From positions 310,001 to 374,000 of the forward strand of contig JAVDKK010000004.1 of the NCBI GenBank assembly GCA_030849945.1: a stretch of DNA of 64,000 bases, in the 5' to 3' direction. This document shows, in pieces, positions 34,227-42,632 of this stretch. Each line of letters opens with the position of its first letter. Position 1 is the first letter of the stretch. A model generated the notes under the pieces. The model was not told the origin of the DNA, searched no databases, and saw only the letters and a list, made by a program, of their open reading frames with translations. Origin of the DNA: Schauerella fraxinea (GTDB taxonomy: Bacteria > Pseudomonadota > Gammaproteobacteria > Burkholderiales > Burkholderiaceae_B). Both the position numbers and the translations under genes were made by a program.

Positions 34227-35029
34227 ATCGCTCTGCTCCCTTCATCTGGCAACGGCGCACACCGGCGGCCCAATGGCTGATCTGGCTGGGATGGCTCGCT
34301 GCGGCATTGGCGCTTTATTTCAGCGGTGCGCTCATCAGCGACAACACCATGTGGGTGTTCGTGGCCGACGCCCCGTCTGCGGGTTGGGACATGATCGCGC
34401 GCATGTTTCCGCCCCGCTGGCATTACGCCCAGACCATCCTGCGCCCGCTCTGGGACACCTTGAACATCGCCACCCTGGGCACGGCGATCGGCACGCTCAT
34501 CGCGATACCCGTCGCGTTTCTGGCGGCACGCAACACCACGCCAAGCGTCCTAGTGCTGCGCCCCTTGGCGTTGACGATCATCGTGGCCTCGCGTTCGATC
34601 AATTCCTTGATCTGGGCCATTCTGCTCGTCACGATCGTGGGGCCGGGCGTGCTCGCCGGCATCATCGCCATTGCCTTGCGTTCAATCGGTTTCATGGGCA
34701 AGCTGCTTTACGAAGCCATCGAGGAAGTCGATGCACGCCAGGTCGAAGCCGTAACCGCAACGGGAGCCAGTTCGGCTCAAGTGCTGACCTATGCCGTCGT
34801 GCCGCAAGTGCTGCCCGCACTCGTCAGCACCGCGGTCTACCGCTGGGACATCAACATCCGCGAATCCACCGTACTCGGCATCGTGGGTGCCGGCGGCATC
34901 GGACTGCCCTTGGCCGCCTCGATCGACACGTTGGCCTGGCCACAGGTCACGATTATTTTCATCGCCATTCTGGGCACGGTAATCTTCGCCGAATGGTTAT
35001 CGAATCGGGTGCGGCAAGCGATTATTTGA
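34223..35029 (+). CDS. phnE: Phosphonate-type ABC transporter permease 2 (PhnE-like)
   Basis: 268 residues from GTG 34223, with GGAGG 5 bases upstream. Same fold as the preceding permease: TLNIATLGTAIGTLIAIPVAF, the EAA loop TATGASSAQVLTYAVVPQVLPAL and GIVGAGGIGLPL. Two different PhnE-type subunits form a heterodimeric channel in many phosphonate or phosphite transporters. It is the last gene of the operon and is convergent with the 5'-nucleotidase gene. Confidence 0.9.
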   Translation: MNRSAPFIWQRRTPAAQWLIWLGWLAAALALYFSGALISDNTMWVFVADAPSAGWDMIARMFPPRWHYAQTILRPLWDTLNIATLGTAIGTLIAIPVAFLAARNTTPSVLVLRPLALTIIVASRSINSLIWAILLVTIVGPGVLAGIIAIALRSIGFMGKLLYEAIEEVDARQVEAVTATGASSAQVLTYAVVPQVLPALVSTAVYRWDINIRESTVLGIVGAGGIGLPLAASIDTLAWPQVTIIFIAILGTVIFAEWLSNRVRQAII

Positions 35030-35032
35030 AAT

Positions 35033-35089
35033 CCGCAATCGAACCTGCTGGCCCGATTGCGGGTGTGCGGCCCCCTCGATACCGCACAC
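35033..35089. terminator. Two adjacent stem-loops between convergent genes
   Basis: CCGCAATCG (35033-35041) pairs with CGATTGCGG (35054-35062), and immediately after, GTGTGCGG (35063-35070) pairs with CCGCACAC (35082-35089). They fill the gap between the phn permease and the nucleotidase gene and probably end both transcripts. There are no long T-runs. Confidence 0.55.
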
Positions 35090-35105
35090 ACGCGCTTCAC
35101 ACCGC

Positions 35106-37118
35106 TTAGTTCCCGGCGTACGTCTTGGTACTGTACAGCGCTGCCGGCAACTTGCGGATCACCGGCAGTTGCGACACCGGATCCTTGGGCAGACCATCGA
35201 TGTACGTCTGGAACACGTCGCTATCGAGCACACCGATATCGGTGCGGCGCGCTGCAGGCACATTGGCCAACGTCGTATAACCATCACCGCCGGTCGCGTT
35301 GAAACTCAGCACGAACAGCTTGTATAGACGCGAGGCATTCAACGGCGCCCAGGTTCCTGAAGCGGCATCGAACACCTCGATGTTGCTTGCGCGCTGCCCC
35401 TTGGCCTGCGCCGCATTCACATCGAAACGCATGCCGCCTGTATACGGATAAGGCCCGGTAGAACCGCCGGTCTTGTACACCGCATCCAGTCCGTCCTCGA
35501 TCATGCCGCGCGCTTCGTCGCCCGTGATGTCCAGACGGTAAAGCAGGTTGCCGAACGGCAGCACTTCGATCACGTCCGCTGCGGTCACACTGCCGGCCAC
35601 CGGCACACGCACGCCGCCGCCACTTTGCAGCGCAATGTCGGCGCCGCCATAGCCGGCGTTGGCCACGTCCAGATAGGCTTGTGCCACGAGTTGCTGAATG
35701 TCGCCGCCCCGCAGGCTTACCTCGCCCAGCGCATTGCACGCCGCGCTCGATCGACTGTAATCCACCGTGCCGGCACCGCCCGGTACCCGGCGCGAGCAGA
35801 TCTCGTCGGGTGCTTGCGCGACCACCTTCGCCTTGAACACGTCCACCTCTGCTTTGTACGGCGCCAACACCGCGGTCGCTTGCGCACTCGGTGCCGTCAC
35901 CCGCAGGAAACCGCTTGCCGCGATATCGTTCAAGAACGCGTTGCGATCGGCTGCCGAGGCCGGCGCACCGCCGACCTGAAATGTGTCGCCGATCAACACA
36001 TGCGGCGTGCCGCCGCACGCCGTTACCCGACCATCGATGTCGAAGCTCACCTTGATCTCGCCCACCACCTGCGTGTATTCCCACGCCTGCGCCAGGCACA
36101 CGGTGTCGCCGTCCTTGTTCTTCAAGGGCTCGGCGTACGCGCCCGCCGGCGATCCCACACCGTAGGTGGTCATCGCGGCAGGCCCGAGCAGCGTGTGCGA
36201 GTCGCCGCCCACCACCACATCCACACCGCTAAGATTTGCGAGCACCTGACGATCCAGGCTATAGCCGATGTGGCTGAGCAACACGATCTTGTTGACGCCC
36301 TGAGCGGTCAGCCCATCGATCGCACGTTGCGCAGCGACCGTCTCTTCCTCGAACGTGGTATCCGGATCGGGGCTCGATGAGCCCTTGGTCTTGAGTGCCA
36401 CCGTGAGGCCCACAATACCGATCTTCTCACCTTCGCGTTCCACCACAACGGCGGGCCGCACGTCATCCGGCGCGCGGCTGACGTTGAGCGCCGATGCGCT
36501 ACCAAAGTTGACGTTGGCGCTCAGTACCGGCGTCTGGCAAGTGCCGCCATGCAAGCGGTCGATGAAGGCCTTCAGCTCGGTATCGCCTTTATCGAACTCG
36601 TGATTGCCCAACGTAAACGCATCGAAGCACACCGTGTTCATCATCGCGGCATCGGCTTCACCGATCGCACCGGCACGATTGAAATACAACGTGCCGGTCA
36701 ATGCATCGCCCGCATGCAGCTTGAGCACATTGCCGGCATTTTGCGAGAGCTCGTCGAACGCCGTTTTCACGCGCGGGAAACCGGCCGCGTCCACGGTCGC
36801 GGCCACCCGTGTGCCTGCCGCGTTTTGCAACTGCAACGTTTTCACTTTGCTATCGAGATTGGAGTGCTGATCGTTGATGTGCAAGATCGTCAGATCGATT
36901 GCACGTGCGGTGGGACTGGGCTCAGGCTGCGGCGCAGGCTCTGGCGCAGGTTGCGTGGGCGTGGGCGTTTCCACGGGCGTGTCGTCATCGTCGTCGCTGC
37001 CGCAACCGGCCAGCAATCCTGCGCTGAGCAGCGCCGCCAGCAGCAGCTTGCCGCCACCGGCCGGCAGTGCGCCGCGTGATGCGATGTGCCCCTGCGGCAT
37101 CTTATGTTCGTGTTGCAT
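35106..37118 (-). CDS. 5'-nucleotidase/metallophosphatase lipoprotein (UshA-type)
   Basis: 670 residues. A lipobox LLAGC (C39) is followed by an Asp run and a Pro/Thr-rich spacer (about residues 46-71). The calcineurin-like phosphatase domain starts LTILHINDQHSN (D83, H85) and contains LHAGDALTGT and TLGNHEFDKGD, the metal ligands of 5'-nucleotidases. The C-terminal nucleotide-binding domain covers about residues 440-640 (ALQSGGGVRVPVAG, EVLPFGNLLYRLDITG). It would hydrolyse nucleotides at the cell surface or in the periplasm, releasing phosphate. AAAGGAT precedes the start. Convergence with a phn-type transporter suggests a shared phosphorus-scavenging role, which is inference. Confidence 0.88.
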   Translation of the reverse strand: MQHEHKMPQGHIASRGALPAGGGKLLLAALLSAGLLAGCGSDDDDDTPVETPTPTQPAPEPAPQPEPSPTARAIDLTILHINDQHSNLDSKVKTLQLQNAAGTRVAATVDAAGFPRVKTAFDELSQNAGNVLKLHAGDALTGTLYFNRAGAIGEADAAMMNTVCFDAFTLGNHEFDKGDTELKAFIDRLHGGTCQTPVLSANVNFGSASALNVSRAPDDVRPAVVVEREGEKIGIVGLTVALKTKGSSSPDPDTTFEEETVAAQRAIDGLTAQGVNKIVLLSHIGYSLDRQVLANLSGVDVVVGGDSHTLLGPAAMTTYGVGSPAGAYAEPLKNKDGDTVCLAQAWEYTQVVGEIKVSFDIDGRVTACGGTPHVLIGDTFQVGGAPASAADRNAFLNDIAASGFLRVTAPSAQATAVLAPYKAEVDVFKAKVVAQAPDEICSRRVPGGAGTVDYSRSSAACNALGEVSLRGGDIQQLVAQAYLDVANAGYGGADIALQSGGGVRVPVAGSVTAADVIEVLPFGNLLYRLDITGDEARGMIEDGLDAVYKTGGSTGPYPYTGGMRFDVNAAQAKGQRASNIEVFDAASGTWAPLNASRLYKLFVLSFNATGGDGYTTLANVPAARRTDIGVLDSDVFQTYIDGLPKDPVSQLPVIRKLPAALYSTKTYAGN

Positions 37119-37233
37119 TGCGCGCGATCCTTTCGCTTCTAAGGAGTCGCAAGCGTGATCAGGGCACGTGACACGCGCATTAAAATGGGAAGTCTTGATG
37201 AAGAATCAGACGACAGCATTGTTCGTCATGACG

Positions 37234-37250
37234 GCGTCAATAAATGACGC
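37234..37250. other. Short dyad in the nucleotidase-VapC intergenic region
   Basis: GCGTCA-ATAAA-TGACGC is a perfect dyad inside the 299-base gap 37119-37417. The gap holds no convincing gene; a 73-codon open frame at 37168-37389 lacks protein-like character and a ribosome-binding site. The dyad could be a regulator site for the nucleotidase gene. Confidence 0.3.
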
Positions 37251-37417
37251 TAAGGCAAGCGAATCGGCGCACGTATTACGCAAGACTGCGTGTCCATCCT
37301 GGCCATCGACGCAGTGCGCCACGCCAGCATGCTATCGACGAATCGCGGGTATCCGGATGACAGGAATCGCTGCCGGCAAACCAGACTGACGAAAAGCATT
37401 CTTGTTCTGCGCTTCAA

Positions 37418-37801
37418 TCATTTCGATAGAAACCGCACATTTGGCAGCGATTTGAAGTGAGCGTCACACGTCAACACGTCAGCGCCATGGTGCTTGGCCG
37501 TCGCGTAGACGATCGCGTCTGCGGTTGCCAGCTTGTGCTCGCGATGTAGCTCCGCCGCCAGAAGTGCCGTTTTAGTATCCAGCGACACAACCACACACTT
37601 TTGTGTATACGCGATCACGCGATCCGCCACATCCTCACCACGCTCACGAACCAGCCATTTCGATAATTCCAATTGCACGATTGTGGGGACCAGGCAGGCA
37701 TTTCGGCTTGGGAATTCAGCGCTCATCTTCTTCCCAACAGAACTGTTCAGCAGCCATTCGATCCAGGCTGACGTATCGACCACTCTCAGACCGACCTGCA
37801 T
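37418..37801 (-). CDS. vapC: PIN-domain toxin (VapC-like ribonuclease)
   Basis: 127 residues. The PIN-domain acidic residues are all present: D9 in VVDTSAW, E45 in QLELSKW, D95 in TADAIVYA and D113 in TCDAHF. Such toxins are Mg-dependent ribonucleases, often cutting tRNA or rRNA, held in check by the antitoxin encoded just upstream. The start overlaps the antitoxin stop by one base (TGATG), the usual arrangement. The DNA here is visibly richer in A and T than its neighbours, which suggests horizontal acquisition. Confidence 0.87.
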   Translation of the reverse strand: MQVGLRVVDTSAWIEWLLNSSVGKKMSAEFPSRNACLVPTIVQLELSKWLVRERGEDVADRVIAYTQKCVVVSLDTKTALLAAELHREHKLATADAIVYATAKHHGADVLTCDAHFKSLPNVRFLSK

Positions 37802-38013
37802 CAGAAGCGATCCTTTCGATCCCGATAATCTGCGCGATCGGCACCTCGCGCGATACCCGCCAGATCGTCCAGTTCGGGCACTGGCATAAGCAGCACGCCA
37901 TCACCCTTAGGAATAAATACAAACTCCTGCCCAGCGGACCAATGCTGCTGCTCTCTTACTGCCTTCGGAATGGAAATTTGAAATTTGCTGGACAATGTCG
38001 CCGTAGATGACAT
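37801..38013 (-). CDS. vapB: AbrB/MazE-type antitoxin (VapB-like)
   Basis: 70 residues. The first 45 form a swapped-hairpin SpoVT/AbrB DNA-binding domain: TLSSKFQISIPKAVREQQHW followed by GQEFVFIPKGDGVLLMPV. The C-terminal tail (ELDDLAGIARGADRADYRDRK) is acidic/basic and probably wraps the toxin. The start at 38013 has AGAGG upstream. The protein would repress its own operon and neutralise the PIN toxin. The upstream 100 bases are AT-rich and likely hold the promoter. Confidence 0.85.
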   Translation of the reverse strand: MSSTATLSSKFQISIPKAVREQQHWSAGQEFVFIPKGDGVLLMPVPELDDLAGIARGADRADYRDRKDRF

Positions 38014-38108
38014 TTCTTACCTCTTTTAGATCGATATAGATTTTGTAAGAATACACGAATCTGAGGGCTATCCTGATCGAAGTGAATGATTCGATCACTC
38101 AAGACAAA

Positions 38109-38158
38109 GCCCCTGACCTTCACCGCCGCAATAAGCGCGCACCGTGAACGTCAGGGGC
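38109..38158 (-). terminator. Terminator hairpin of acs
   Basis: GCCCCTGAC (38109-38117) pairs with GTCAGGGGC (38150-38158), extended inward by TTCAC/GTGAA (38119-38123, 38144-38148). On the minus strand the stem is followed by TTTGTCTT. It lies 30 bases after the acs stop. Confidence 0.75.
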
Positions 38159-38187
38159 CATGCCCTGCACTAGTTCAAACCGTCATT

Positions 38188-40167
38188 TCAAATCGGCTTG
38201 GCCAACTGCTCCAGGATTGCCGGATTTTCAAGAGTGGAAATGTCTTGCGTGACTTCCTCGCCCTTGGCCACCACGCGCAACAATCGGCGCATGATTTTGC
38301 CCGAACGGGTTTTCGGCAAATTATCGCCAAAACGAATGTCCTTGGGCTTGGCGATCGGACCGATCTCGCGGCCCACCCAGTCGCGCAGCGTCTTGGCAAT
38401 GGCCAGTGCTTCTTCACCCTCGGGACGGGCGCCCTTCAGCACCACGAAGGCCACGACGGCTTCGCCGGTGGTGTCGTCGGGACGGCCCACCACGGCCGCT
38501 TCGGCCACCAACTCGTGCGAAACCAATGCCGACTCCACCTCCATCGTGCCTAGGCGATGCCCGGACACATTGAGCACGTCGTCGATACGGCCCATGATCC
38601 AGAAGTAGCCGTCGCTGTCGCGCTGTGCGCCGTCGCCGGCTAGGTAATAGCCTTTGAGCTCGGGCGGGAAATAGCTGCTCTTGAATCGCTCGGGGTCGCC
38701 CCAGATATTGCGGATCATGCCGGGCCACGGGCGCTTGATCACCAGGAACCCGCCATTGCCCTGTTCTACGTCGCCACCGGCTTCATCCACGATCGCAGCA
38801 GCAACGCCTGGCAGGGGCAACGTGCACGACCCTGGCTTCATCGGCGTCGCGCCCGGCAACGGCGTGATCATGTGGCCCCCGGTTTCGGTCTGCCACCACG
38901 TATCCACGATCGGGCACCGTTCACGACCGACCTCTTTGTAGTACCACATCCAAGCCTCGGGATTGATCGGTTCGCCCACCGTGCCGAGGATGCGCAAGCT
39001 GCTCAAATCGAAATGTTTGGGATGCGTGTCGGGATTGGTATCGGCGGCCTTGACCAGCGATCGGATCGCGGTGGGCGCCGTATAGAACGTCGTCACCTTA
39101 TGGCGATCGATCATTTGCCAGAACCGGCTTGCGTTGGGGTAGGTCGGCACGCCTTCGAACACGACTTGCGTCAGCCCGGCAGCCAACGGGCCGTAGGTGA
39201 TGTAGGTATGGCCCGTGATCCAGCCCACATCGGCCGTGCACCAGTACACATCGCTGTCTTTGGCATCGAAGGTCCACTTCACCGTGAGCAACGCCCACAG
39301 CAGGTATCCTGCCGAGGCATGCTGCACGCCCTTCGGCTTGCCGGTGGATCCCGATGTGTAGAGGATGAAGAGCGGATGCTCGGCATCGACCGCCACCGGC
39401 TCGCACGTATCGGCCTGATTGGCTTCCACATCGTGCATCCACACGTCGCGCGCATCGTCCCAGTTGACCTTGCCGCCGGTACGGCGATACACGATCGTTT
39501 TCTTGACGGCATCGCAGCCGCCCATCTTGAACGCGTCTTCTACCGCGGGTTTGAGCGGTATCGTCTTGCCACCGCGCACTTGCTCATCGGCGGTAATGAC
39601 CAGCGTGGCGCCCACATCGACGATACGCTCCTGCAAGCTCTTGGCCGAAAATCCGCCGAACACCACCGAGTGCGTGATGCCCAGACGCGCGCACGCCTGC
39701 ATGGCCACCACAGCTTCGACCGACATCGGCATGTAGATGATCGCGCGATCGCCCTTGTTGTAGCCCAGCGCCTTGATGCCGTTGGCAAACCGGCACACAC
39801 GCGTAAGCAATTCGGCATAGCTGACATGCGTGACCTTGGCATCGTCGCTTTCGAAAATCAGCGCGGTTTTGTCACCCTTGCCCGCCGCGACATGCTTGTC
39901 CAGGCAGTTGGCCGATACGTTGAGCTGGCCGTCGTCGAACCACTTGTAGAACGGCGCATCCGATTCGTCGAGCACGCGCGTGAAGGGTTTCAACCACTCG
40001 AGTTGCTCATTCGCCTGCTTGCTCCAGAATCCATCGAAGTCGTCTTCGATGGCTTTGCATAAGGTGCGGTACGCGTCGAGACCCGAAATCGTTGCGGCAT
40101 CCACCAGCGCTTTGGGCGGTTGGAATACACGGGTTTCATGCATGACGGACTGAATGGCATTGAACAT
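38188..40167 (-). CDS. acs: Acetyl-CoA synthetase (AMP-forming)
   Basis: 659 residues, the standard length. It activates acetate to acetyl-CoA through acetyl-AMP in the cytoplasm. The P-loop YTSGSTGKPKG, the acetate-pocket region VDTWWQTETGGHM, GYYLAGDGA and the C-terminal PKTRSGKIMRR, whose lysine is the known acetylation switch, are all present. The ATG at 40167 follows AGGAG. It stands alone between the toxin-antitoxin pair and the helicase gene, with its own terminator. Confidence 0.97.
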   Translation of the reverse strand: MFNAIQSVMHETRVFQPPKALVDAATISGLDAYRTLCKAIEDDFDGFWSKQANEQLEWLKPFTRVLDESDAPFYKWFDDGQLNVSANCLDKHVAAGKGDKTALIFESDDAKVTHVSYAELLTRVCRFANGIKALGYNKGDRAIIYMPMSVEAVVAMQACARLGITHSVVFGGFSAKSLQERIVDVGATLVITADEQVRGGKTIPLKPAVEDAFKMGGCDAVKKTIVYRRTGGKVNWDDARDVWMHDVEANQADTCEPVAVDAEHPLFILYTSGSTGKPKGVQHASAGYLLWALLTVKWTFDAKDSDVYWCTADVGWITGHTYITYGPLAAGLTQVVFEGVPTYPNASRFWQMIDRHKVTTFYTAPTAIRSLVKAADTNPDTHPKHFDLSSLRILGTVGEPINPEAWMWYYKEVGRERCPIVDTWWQTETGGHMITPLPGATPMKPGSCTLPLPGVAAAIVDEAGGDVEQGNGGFLVIKRPWPGMIRNIWGDPERFKSSYFPPELKGYYLAGDGAQRDSDGYFWIMGRIDDVLNVSGHRLGTMEVESALVSHELVAEAAVVGRPDDTTGEAVVAFVVLKGARPEGEEALAIAKTLRDWVGREIGPIAKPKDIRFGDNLPKTRSGKIMRRLLRVVAKGEEVTQDISTLENPAILEQLAKPI

Positions 40168-40312
40168 GGGGTCTCCTATTGGTTTTTATCCGCGCAAGCG
40201 GTGCACCGTGAAGGCCACCGTATCGCCAGGCTCTTACTGACACCTTACGCAGACGCTATCTCGACCAACAGAATACCAGTCCTGCCCCTCAAAAGCCGTC
40301 AGTAAAATTGGC

Positions 40313-42469
40313 TCATGTGACGGGGTCTGTCCGCTTCGTATAAAAGCCGACGGCCTCGTTGGGATCGCGCGTGCGGGCAAAGGGCGGCAGGCCGCGCCAC
40401 AGGCGTTTGCCATAGGGCTTGTCGACCAGCCGGGTATCGCCCACCACCAGCACGCCCCAGTCTTCGATCGTGCGGATCAGGCGCCCCGCACCCTGTTTGA
40501 GCGAGATGGCGGCGTCCGGCAGTTGAAACTCGGCGAACGGATTGCCGCCGCGTTCGCGACAGGCGCGCAAGCGCGCTTCGATCACCGGATCGTCGGGCGG
40601 CGCGAACGGCAGTTTGTCGATCGCCACCAGCGTGAGCAGCGTGCCCGGCAGATCGATGCCTTCCCAGAAACTTGCACTGCCCACCAGCACCGGATGCTCG
40701 AGCGTGCGAAAGCGATCAAGCAGATCCCGGCGGGTGGCATCGCCCTGCTTGAGCAACGGCCATTCAACGCCGTCGCGATCGAACGCATCTTCGAACAGTG
40801 CGGCAAACCGATCGACCGCGCGCAACGTAGTGCACAAGATCAAGGCACCACCGGGACTGGCATGCAGCATCGGCATCAACACCTCGACGAACCGTTCGGC
40901 GAACTGCGGCGAATGCGGCTCGGGCAGTCCGCGCGGCACATACAGCAGCCCCTGCGTGGCGTAGTCGAAGGGCGACGCCCATTGCCCCGTGCGCGCGCCC
41001 GATAGGCCCAACTGACGCGTGAAGTGTCCGAAGTCCCCCGCCACCGACAACGTGGCCGACGTCAAAATCCATGATTGATCGGAACGGCGAAAGCGCGAAA
41101 ACGCGCGCGCCACCGATAACGGCGCCGCATGCAGACGAATGTGATGCGCGCCGAGTTCGACCCAACGCACAGCAGGTCCGGTCCAATTGGCCCAGGACGA
41201 CTTGGGAGCCGCAGCCCCTGACACACCTGGTGCCACGAACCGCGCATCGGCGGCCTTGGCGTCGGCGGGCGTCTGACCCCAACCGGCGCCCGGCACCTTG
41301 CCATCCAGCGCATCGGCGAGTTGCTGAACGCCATCTTCGGGCTCGGCGTCGTCTTCCTCGGCCAGCATGGCCGCTTGGCCACGGCCAGGCTCGCTCCAGC
41401 GCTTCAAGCGCACCATCAGATCGGCGCCGGCGCGCGCAGCGGCGGTAAGGTCGGGATGCTTCTCCGAGACCACGCTGAGCGCTTGCACCACGGTTTCCAG
41501 CGTATTGCGCAGGGTTTCGAGAGCCTCGTCGAACGCTTCGGGTTCGGGCATGGCTTCGAACGTCGCCTTGCGTCCCGGCATGCCTTCCAGCGGCGCACAG
41601 GCCAGACGCAGCTCGCGCGTGGCTTGCTCGACACGGCGGTTGGCGTCGCTCCAGTTGGTGACTTCGCGCGCATGCGCCAAACCGGCCACTTCAAGCATGC
41701 GGCCGAAGTCGAGCAGTTGATGCGTGGACACGCTGCTGCCCAGAAATCGCGTAGCCGTATCGGGAAGTTGATGGGCTTCGTCGAAAATCACCGTATCGGC
41801 TTGCGGCAGCAAATCGGTGATGCCTTCTTCGCGCAGCATCAGGTCCGCCATGAACAAGGCGTGGTTGACCACCACGATGTCGGCTTCCTGCGCTTGCCGG
41901 CGCGCCTTGACCACGAAGCAATCGCGAATGTGCGGGCACTCCTGCCCCAGACAATTTTCGCGCGTCGAGGTCACGCGTTGCCAGATGTCGGCATCTTCAG
42001 GCACCTGGCCCAGATCGGCGCGATCGCCGGTCTGGGTTTGCTTGGCGAACAATTGAATCTTGCGCAGCTGACCGACCTCGGTGCGCGACTTCAGCGCACG
42101 CTCATCCTCGCCCAGGCGCTCAAGATGGTAATGGCACACATAGTTGCCGCGGCCCTTGAGCAATGCGGCGGTCACCGGCATGGACAACGCCTTGCGCACG
42201 CGCGGCAGATCGCGGCCGAAAAGCTGATCCTGCAGGGTGCGCGTCCCGGTGGAAATCAAAACCTTGCCGCCGCTCGCAAACGCGGGGATCAGATAGGCCC
42301 AGGTCTTGCCGATGCCGGTGCCGGCTTCCGCCACAAGCGTGCCGCGCTTGCGGATGGTTTCGTCGATGGCCTGCGCCAATTCGATCTGCGCCGCGCGCGG
42401 CCGGTACCCGGGCAGCGCCGCAAGCGGGCCCTCCTCGGAAAAGAATTCGGAAATATCGACGTCGAACAT
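40313..42469 (-). CDS. dinG: DinG/YoaA-family ATP-dependent DNA helicase (XPD-like)
   Basis: 718 residues from the ATG at 42469 (MFDVDISEFF); an ATG at 42502 would add 11 residues. Walker A is AGTGIGKT (about 49-56), the DEAH box is at 229-232, and four cysteines C111, C172, C177 and C183 are spaced as the iron-sulphur cluster ligands of the XPD/DinG superfamily 2 helicases. Motif VI is QGAGRLIRT near the C-terminus. Such enzymes unwind DNA 5' to 3', including R-loops and damaged forks. The gene is divergent from tex, with 163 bases between starts. A middle segment rich in acidic residues (about 370-410) is variable. Confidence 0.9.
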   Translation of the reverse strand: MFDVDISEFFSEEGPLAALPGYRPRAAQIELAQAIDETIRKRGTLVAEAGTGIGKTWAYLIPAFASGGKVLISTGTRTLQDQLFGRDLPRVRKALSMPVTAALLKGRGNYVCHYHLERLGEDERALKSRTEVGQLRKIQLFAKQTQTGDRADLGQVPEDADIWQRVTSTRENCLGQECPHIRDCFVVKARRQAQEADIVVVNHALFMADLMLREEGITDLLPQADTVIFDEAHQLPDTATRFLGSSVSTHQLLDFGRMLEVAGLAHAREVTNWSDANRRVEQATRELRLACAPLEGMPGRKATFEAMPEPEAFDEALETLRNTLETVVQALSVVSEKHPDLTAAARAGADLMVRLKRWSEPGRGQAAMLAEEDDAEPEDGVQQLADALDGKVPGAGWGQTPADAKAADARFVAPGVSGAAAPKSSWANWTGPAVRWVELGAHHIRLHAAPLSVARAFSRFRRSDQSWILTSATLSVAGDFGHFTRQLGLSGARTGQWASPFDYATQGLLYVPRGLPEPHSPQFAERFVEVLMPMLHASPGGALILCTTLRAVDRFAALFEDAFDRDGVEWPLLKQGDATRRDLLDRFRTLEHPVLVGSASFWEGIDLPGTLLTLVAIDKLPFAPPDDPVIEARLRACRERGGNPFAEFQLPDAAISLKQGAGRLIRTIEDWGVLVVGDTRLVDKPYGKRLWRGLPPFARTRDPNEAVGFYTKRTDPVT

Positions 42470-42632
42470 GCGCGCAACTGGGCCAGGACAAGGGCGCATC
42501 ATACTCGGTGGGTCGCTGTTACCCGTGACCGGAATGTCGCACTGTGACCAAATGTGCCACGGTGCGCCAGGCGGAAAGCGGCACCGGGTATGGCACAATC
42601 CGGCCCTTGTTTGACGTTCGCCGCCTGACGAG

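Noticed and set aside
37168..37389. 73-codon open frame between nucleotidase and VapC
   Set aside because: No ribosome-binding site, composition not protein-like, no match to a known small protein pattern.
41321..42547. Long open frame antisense to the dinG-like helicase
   Set aside because: The helicase frame has Walker A, DEAH and four FeS cysteines; the antisense frame has none and a skewed composition.
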